NCBI GenBank assembly: GCA_013368375.1
Contig: JAACJP010000015.1
Span: 822,262 to 886,261 of the forward strand
Reading direction: 5' to 3'
Origin: Tricholomella constricta
Lineage: Eukaryota; Basidiomycota; Agaricomycetes; Agaricales; Lyophyllaceae
Length of the DNA stretch: 64,000 nt
Below the pieces are notes generated by a model, which saw only the letters and a list, made by a program, of their open reading frames with translations, ran no database searches and had not been told where the DNA came from. The translations under genes were made by a program, and so were the position numbers. Shown in pieces: positions 58,504-64,000 of the stretch. Every line of letters starts with the position of its first letter. Position 1 is the stretch's first letter.

Positions 58504-60090
58504 TGACATCGCGGGAATAACCGGGTAACGCCTCAGAGCTGTGACCTGTTTCTTCCCTTTCTCTTCCCTTTCTCCCTCTACCATCTTGACGATCGGATAA
58601 CGCCTCCACGGAGAGCTGTGGTCCGATTGTCTCTAGTCATGGATAACGCCTCCTCTGGAGTGCAGTGACCCACGCAGCTGCAGGACTTCTCCTCTCGAGA
58701 AGTTCCTCAAAACGGCATCACAATGGTGGGGGCACCGCGGACTCCATTCAAGACAGTTGAAGTCCTGCCCCGTAAATCCGCTCGCTTTCTGTGAGCGAGC
58801 TCGTATGCCCCGGTCGCGCCATACTCGGCCGACACCGTCTCCAGCCATGAATAACGCCTCCTCCGGAGTGCAGTGACCCATGCAGCTGCAGGACTTCTGC
58901 TCTCGAGAAGTTATAGAGAACGGCATCACAATGGTGGGGGCACCGCGGACTCCATTCAAGACAGTTGAAGTCCTGCCCCGTAAATCCGCTCGCTTTCTGT
59001 GAGCGAGCTCGTATGCCCCGGTCGCGCCACACTCGGCCGACACCGTCTCCAGCCATGAATAACGCCTCCTCCGGAGTGCAGTGACCCATGCAGCTGCAGG
59101 ACTTCTGCTCTCGAGAAGTTATAGAGAACGGCATCACAATGGTGGGGGCACCGCGGACTCCATTCAAGACAGTTGAAGTCCTGCCCCGTAAATCCGCTCG
59201 CTTTCTGTGAGCGAGCTCGTATGCCCCGGTCGCGCCATACTCGGCCGACGCCGTCTCCAGCCATGAATAACGCCTCCTCCGGAGTGCAGTGACCCATGCA
59301 GCTGCAGGACTTCTGCTCTCGAGAAGTTATTGAGAACGGCATCACAATGGTGGGGGCACCGCGGACTCCGTTCAAGACAGTTGCAGCCCTGCCCCGTAAA
59401 TCCGCTCGCTGTCTGTGAGCAAGCTCGTATGCCCCTGTCGTGCCTCTCAGTTTCACCGTAGACAGAGGAAGGATTTACAGGCACCTCCTTAGAAACTGTA
59501 GGGCTTTAAGAAGGCCCAGGGGCTAGGCGAGAGGAGGCGCACTTCGCGCCTGTCGCAGCGGCGACCGCTCGAGTAGGGGCAGCCGTCGTTCCTAAAGAGC
59601 TTGGGAAGCATGGGGACGATGGGGCACGGAGTAGATGTTCCGGCATCCTTTATAAAGGACCCATCGCGCCGAAGACTTAGGAGCAGGGAGTTCCAGGGCC
59701 CCTAAATTTTCATCTTGAAGGTTAGGCGTGCAAAGGTCGCTACGAGAGGGTAGTTGAGGCGCAACAGGGAGCAGGCCGAAGGAGTACTTGCCATTGAGGT
59801 AGCACGTGTCGGCCGAGGAAGGTTAGCCCTGGAGAGCTGCGCGATTTTTCTCCCACTATCGAAGACGAACCGGATACTGAAGGCCGTCTCAAGGGCCATT
59901 GCTAGATTTGGAAACCCGATTCAGCGGTGACAACAATACCGAAGCTCTCGAATCCCTCCCCACCTGCCTGATGGTGCAAGGAGCTCGCGAAGCGTATCCG
60001 CTCGTGCAGCCAGCAATTACTCCGAAGACGAGCGCTCTGTGTACAGACTTGGCACGGCATGGGATAACATCATCCTAGGACTTATGGCTC
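58504..60090 (+). mobile_element. Second Ty3 fragment: LTR plus leader
   Basis: It starts TGACATCGCGGGAATAACC like the element at 44335. It continues with ATCGGATAACGCCTCCACGG, the minisatellite and AACGGCATCACAATGGTGGG. Downstream, near 59900-59970, GATTCAGCGGTGACAACAAT and CCCTCCCCACC correspond to the leader of the first element (TTTCAGCGGTGGCAGTAATG near 45450). No gag-pol follows, so it is a 5' fragment. Confidence 0.7.
58639..59470 (+). repeat. 208-bp minisatellite, four units, within the LTR
   Basis: AT(G/A)AATAACGCCTCC-type starts lie at 58639, 58847, 59055 and 59263, exactly 208 bases apart. Each unit contains one 63-bp-type segment plus the downstream LTR part (GGGGGCACCGCGGACTCC, GCTCGCTTTCTGTGAGCGAG with an inverted GCTCGCT...AGCGAGC). 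Confidence 0.9.
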
Positions 60091-60781
60091 GACGACCCCG
60101 ACGTCATCATCGTTGACATCGGCGACCCCTTCTCGCACTCCCGCGTCTCATCACATCCGACATCGTCGTCCCCTTCACCCGTGAGCAGCTCGGCCACATC
60201 GCTAGCCCCTAGCCTATGCAATCCACAACACCCCCCCCTCCGCCACCATCACCGTCATTCACAGCGCCGTTGGCCTGCTCCACGCCTACGCCCGCCTCGG
60301 TGTTCTCATGCCATTCGACCACCTGCTACGCCACCACTCAATCACGCCCTCGACGGTCGCATCGTTCGGCGACCATGCCCGTTTCGCAAGGATGGGGTGC
60401 TATCCCAATGCTGTCCTCCACCCCGTCTCGTTCCCCCGCCCCCGTGTCAGCCGACCACCACCAACGAAGCGACCCAATTCCAAACCTCCACTGGCGCCGT
60501 ATTAGCAGTCATTCGATTGTTTGGTGTGTTGATGGGTTGTCGTGCGGTGCTCCCGCCTGCGCTTCAGGTGCGTCTACGCTTCCTTGATATCGAGGTCCTG
60601 CTTTGTGACGGCCTGTATTTGTATTAGTGCATCCGATCCCTTCACACCGCCCGCCCTCTGGCGAAGCCCGGCGCGTATCTTTGGTACATGTTCCGTTTAT
60701 TTCAACACCAATTGGCACCGTTTTTAGTTACCGTCACTATCAAATGAAAATGTACATGGCGAATCATCGTCTGTCTTGACC
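60091..60781. other. Unrecognised, C-rich
   Basis: Pro/His-rich open frames (for example 60181-60627 on the plus strand) arise from C-rich composition; no motif or splice support. Confidence 0.35.
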
Positions 60782-61907
60782 TCAAGCATCTTTTTCAACT
60801 GAGGAGGCCGGCATCGCGTTGAGCAAACTTCTGCTGTCTCCCCTGTATAGCTTGGGCCCTGGGGTGGTGGATAACACTGCTTGGCGGCGACCTATGCTTA
60901 CCTGTCAGCTCCGACGGTCGGGAGACGTCGATCGGGGTTACGACGCGTACCTGCATCCGCGATCTCCTGTTCTGTCCACACCGCCGGCGTCAACGTGAAC
61001 GATTCCGCAGTACCGAAATTGGAGGGCCGTCTCGCGCGCGGGGCGTAGTCAGCGTAGCTGCTGGGGTCAATCCATGTGGGTTCTTGCGTCGTCTGAGTTC
61101 TGTCGGTGGTCGTGGCTGCGTTGGTGGCCATGCTGGTTTTCCTTGCAACACGGCGATTGAGTTCCGAGGGGATTCGGATGACGAGGCGTTTGTCCTGCAG
61201 GTGGGAGGACAGAGTCATTGCGGTACGTTCGGGGAATCAGAACTGAACGGGACGTACTTCATTCCGACTCTGCATCTCCGACGATTTCGACACACGCTTA
61301 TCGACCTTCCCTGCTTCCTTCTGACGCTTTGAGCCTACCCTCGCGTTGGGCTGTACAAGGCAGAGAGCACGATCAAAAAAAGGACGCGACAAGCGCGTCA
61401 CACTTACTTACCTCTTTCCCTTCCTCTGCCACGTTTTCGTTCTTCAATTTTTCCTGCGTCTTTGGCATTGAAGCTGTCGTCGGTGTGGTGGTCGTGGTCG
61501 CGTTGGAAGTAGACATGGATGGACTGTGTTCGGTGCTCGTGTGACGAGTGACAGGAGAAGACGATGCAATTGCGTTGGGCGCTAGAGCGTGGCGTAACCC
61601 TTTCCCGCGCGTTTTCTGCGCCTTTCACTCAGTACCTGCCGCATAAATGGTGTTCGAGTTCATCAAGGCATTGGAAGGCGCTGATCCATTCAGCTGCAAG
61701 GAATGGACGGCTTGAGATCGATCATACACCTTGGGCCTCTGGTGGCGCGAACGTATCACTGTCATGACTGTACTCTATCTACTGCTCAGAACTCGAAATC
61801 GATGCAAAGGGCGCGACAGGGACGTGCAATGGACACACAGGCACGTCTGGCAACACTGACTGCACGCCCAGGCGACGGGTCGTCGCTGGTACTCGTGCGG
61901 CGGGGCC
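60780..61907. repeat. Segmental duplicate, copy 2 (partner 7950-9090)
   Basis: Covers the gene and about 390 bases of its upstream flank; similarity breaks at about 61907 (GTACTCGTGCGGCGGGGCC, then unrelated sequence). Confidence 0.85.
60782..61516 (-). CDS. Hypothetical small protein, copy 2, 183 aa, four exons
   Basis: Exons 61412-61516, 61258-61350, 60902-61194 and 60782-60842 sum to 184 codons; all introns (59-63 nt) are GT-AG and phase-matched. It starts MSTSNATTTTTPTTAS, has a basic second exon, DKRLVIRIPSELNRRVARKT, WIDPSSYADYAPRARR and VWTEQEIADA, and ends SSVEKDA. The third donor GTAAGC is intact here and lost in the copy at 7950-8680, so this is the likelier functional copy. No named domain is seen. 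It lies just after a Ty3 LTR fragment. Confidence 0.65.
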
Positions 61908-62892
61908 ATGTACCTCCGACCTTCTTCACTCAGTCTGTCCTATCACACATCAAAGTTGTGTGCTACGGTCCTCATAGCACTTGTTGATATGTTCCTTAAA
62001 TATAAACTTTCTTCTTTCCATTCACACCGCGGTGGGTAGCAGCGCATTAATATTCAGATTACACTGACCAAACCCGTACCTACTGTCGATCTACTCGTTG
62101 TCCCGCTGAGTGACCAGCGTGCCATAACGGGAGTACCAGTAGTGAGCGTCCCTTTGAGAAGACCTGCACTCGTGGTCGTCGCGCAGTGACTCCCCTCCGC
62201 GCGCACACTTTGACACGTACCCCAATCCCGCCCCTGCCAATTGCCACTGCACTTTCAACTGCACCCTTACGATAACTCGAGATAACGCAGCACCTTGTGG
62301 CACATAAGGCTTGGGCTGTTGTGCGCCGCCAGTACTGCTCGATGCGTTCAATAATTCTGTGCGAATAACTGTAGTCTGTAGCACGTCTCTACCTAGAGAC
62401 TGACTTACCTCTCGCATTATACAGTCCAGAATGTCTCTCCGGTTGCGGCCCTTCCCTCCCCGCCTAGGTCGCCGCAAGTTGTTGAGTCTTGATAGGCCCA
62501 GTAGCGCGTCCATCACAAGTCGATGTAGTGTAGAAAGCCAGAGAGGCGCGACTGTCATCCGTGTGCGGAGTCTGCGGTTGCAGTGGTGGTGGAGGTGCCA
62601 ACATTGGCTGGTCCGGCTGCTGCTGCTGCTAGTGTGTGGTGGTGGCGGGGAATGTAGTTCCTGTCCTGGCATACCGCCTCGTGTCGCTTGGGCATAACGG
62701 TGTGGTGCTCGTGTCCCCCCAATCCCAATGCTGATGCCCATCCCACCCAGCCCAGCCGCCATCGCCCTCGCCTTCACAACCCCATCCCATCCCCTCCGTG
62801 CCAGCGCCTCCCCGACCCTCACCGGAGCGCCCTCTCCGCCATCAACTAGCGTCCCTCTCCGCCGGCCTGAGGTCGCAGTCGCACCCCGCATC
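61908..62892. other. No intact gene; possibly the lost end of the kinase pseudogene
   Basis: The C-terminal ATP-lid part of a pyruvate dehydrogenase kinase (GGGIP and GxGLP boxes) would be expected on the minus strand here. A clear match is not found, though GMGISIGIGG is open in one frame. Long open frames reflect GC-rich composition. Confidence 0.35.
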
Positions 62893-64000
62893 TCATCGCC
62901 CCACCCGGTAGGCGGAGTCGTCAACGACGCCGTAGCGCTTGGCGACGGCGCAGAGCGAGTTCTTGAAGAGCTCGATTTGCGAGAGGTGCACGGAGATGTA
63001 GGCGATGTAGGCGAAGATAAGGTCTTTAGGACAGATGAGCTGCTGGGGCGGGCCGCGAGACATGGCATGGTGCTCCTCCAACACGAAGAACGCGTTTTCG
63101 ATGGCTTTTAGGACGATGTCGTGGATATTCTGAGAGGTGAAAGGGAGGCTTGGAGTGAGGAGTGCCAAATAAAGCCAGGCGACTTACGGCTTTGGTGCAA
63201 ATTACGCCGACTTAATCTTCATGTGCTTGCTGTATGTTGAGTGCGACGTCTGTGGTGAGGCTTAAGAGCGTGAGCGGAAGGAAGGTGATGGGCGAAAAAA
63301 GAGGCGACGGACGCTGGCCAATGGAAAAGCGGATGCTAATACGTGACATGTAGAAGCGGTCGAGCCAGGCCTTGACGTTGAGGGCGCGCGTCTGGGCACG
63401 CTTCTAGTTGAGGACGCCCTGTGCGATGGTGGTGACGATGGGGTCATGTCGGCTCTTGATGGTTTCGAGTGCGCACTTGTTGGATTCCTGGAGTTGAGAG
63501 GGCGACGATGGCGTCGGTGTAAGCATAGTACCTACAGAGGTGGAGGGGTGCGGGATGTGTGTAAATGGGTGAGAATAGGGTCAATGAGGCGTCGTGAGTG
63601 CGCATGGTGCTGGAAAAGAAGCGGGAGCTAACTTACCTGTGTTCCATGGAAACTCGGAGCTTGAGCTATTGCCCGACCTGGAGTACGGGACGGTGTCCTC
63701 GTTGAGGTGTTTAAAAAACCGTCCTAAGGCCTAAGCCCTCGCTAGGCTCTACAACCTTCCAGTCCGAGCCCCTCATCGACATCTTCGCGTTCACCATCAA
63801 TTACACATTCCTGAGAAATCAGGATCAACATATCGGACCACGAAGGACTGGCTGGGGCCATGCAGCAACTCGTCAAGCTCCTTATTGCGGTGGGCCAGCC
63901 GTACTAGAAGCTGATCTAATGCAGACGTCAACAGCGCTGTTCCGGATCAGCATAGACGTGCTCACCTGCGAGGACCTGAAGCAGGTGTACTCGATTATTA
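62893..64000 (-). pseudogene. Mitochondrial pyruvate/branched-chain dehydrogenase kinase pseudogene (partial)
   Basis: Read leftward from the window end: VRLAHRNKELDEL; then NEDTVP; then ALETIKSRHDPIVTTIAQGV, an in-frame TAG (63406-63404) where the family has Trp, KRAQTRALNV and WLDRFYMSRISIRFSIGQ. Across an intron come a second stop (TAA, in HED-stop-VGVICTKA) and NIHDIVLKAIENAFFVLEEH with PPQQLICPKDLIFAY and LFKNSLCAVAKRYG. The latter holds the Asn of the GHKL ATP-binding N box. This order is that of PDK/BCKDK kinases. Stops and an altered VPGHLS region show it is dead. The 5' end lies outside the window. Confidence 0.75.

Noticed and set aside
62091..63068. A 325-codon minus-strand frame across the kinase pseudogene
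   Set aside because: In the part overlapping the kinase, the conserved peptides are in a different frame; the long frame reflects composition.

Overview
This window comes from a basidiomycete fungus, most likely a mushroom-forming agaricomycete. The support is: many short GT-AG introns (about 40-65 bases); families typical of agaricomycetes, namely a TET/JBP-like dioxygenase, a JmjC protein with a Cys-pair head, a telomere-linked-type RecQ helicase and RNase H1 N-terminal-like proteins; and a chromodomain Ty3/gypsy retroelement. It reads as an accessory, possibly subtelomeric, block. Intact genes of unknown or epigenetic function sit among decayed copies of housekeeping genes and tandem repeats.

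Layout. 0-1.2 kb: an intact two-exon gene on the minus strand. 1.2-6.4 kb: degraded or unrecognised DNA. 6.45-7.45 kb: a broken PEX3 (peroxin-3) copy. 7.95-9.1 kb: a small four-exon gene with its promoter, the first of two copies. 10-20.5 kb: a repeat field built from MCM4 fragments. It holds two large decayed MCM4 copies, each with internal tandem duplication of the ATPase block, a 179-bp array that fuses two MCM4 pieces, and about sixteen copies of a 170/340-bp repeat carrying the near-palindrome CACCCTCACTGAGGGTG. 20.6-30 kb, minus strand: a small Cys-cluster protein, a helicase-less zinc-finger relative of telomere-linked helicases, and an apparently intact 1,727-residue RecQ-type helicase. 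30.9-35.7 kb, plus strand: three intact multi-exon genes of unknown function, two of which look paralogous. 36.3-44.1 kb: a 1,527-residue Cys-cluster/acidic/repeat/JmjC protein carrying one frameshifting base, followed by a tandem paralogue that has lost its JmjC end. 44.3-52.2 kb: a Ty3/gypsy chromovirus with decayed gag-pol but a fully open extra ORF of 1,027 codons. 52.6-54.2 kb: an intact TET/JBP-like dioxygenase. 54.6-58.1 kb: a broken and an intact RNase H1 N-terminal-like gene. 58.5-60.1 kb: a second Ty3 fragment (LTR plus leader). 60.8-61.9 kb: the second copy of the small gene, with an intact splice site that copy 1 has lost. 62.9-64 kb: a pyruvate dehydrogenase kinase-like pseudogene running off the window.

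Working together. No operon logic applies. The common theme is nucleic-acid and chromatin biology: RecQ-type helicase, tyrosine-recombinase-like segment, JmjC and TET/JBP oxygenases, RNase H1-like hybrid-binding domains. These genes lie close to mobile and repeated DNA and to short interstitial TTAGGG-like runs. Exon models were built by hand; frame arithmetic closes exactly for each gene given a residue count, apart from the single extra base noted in the JmjC gene.
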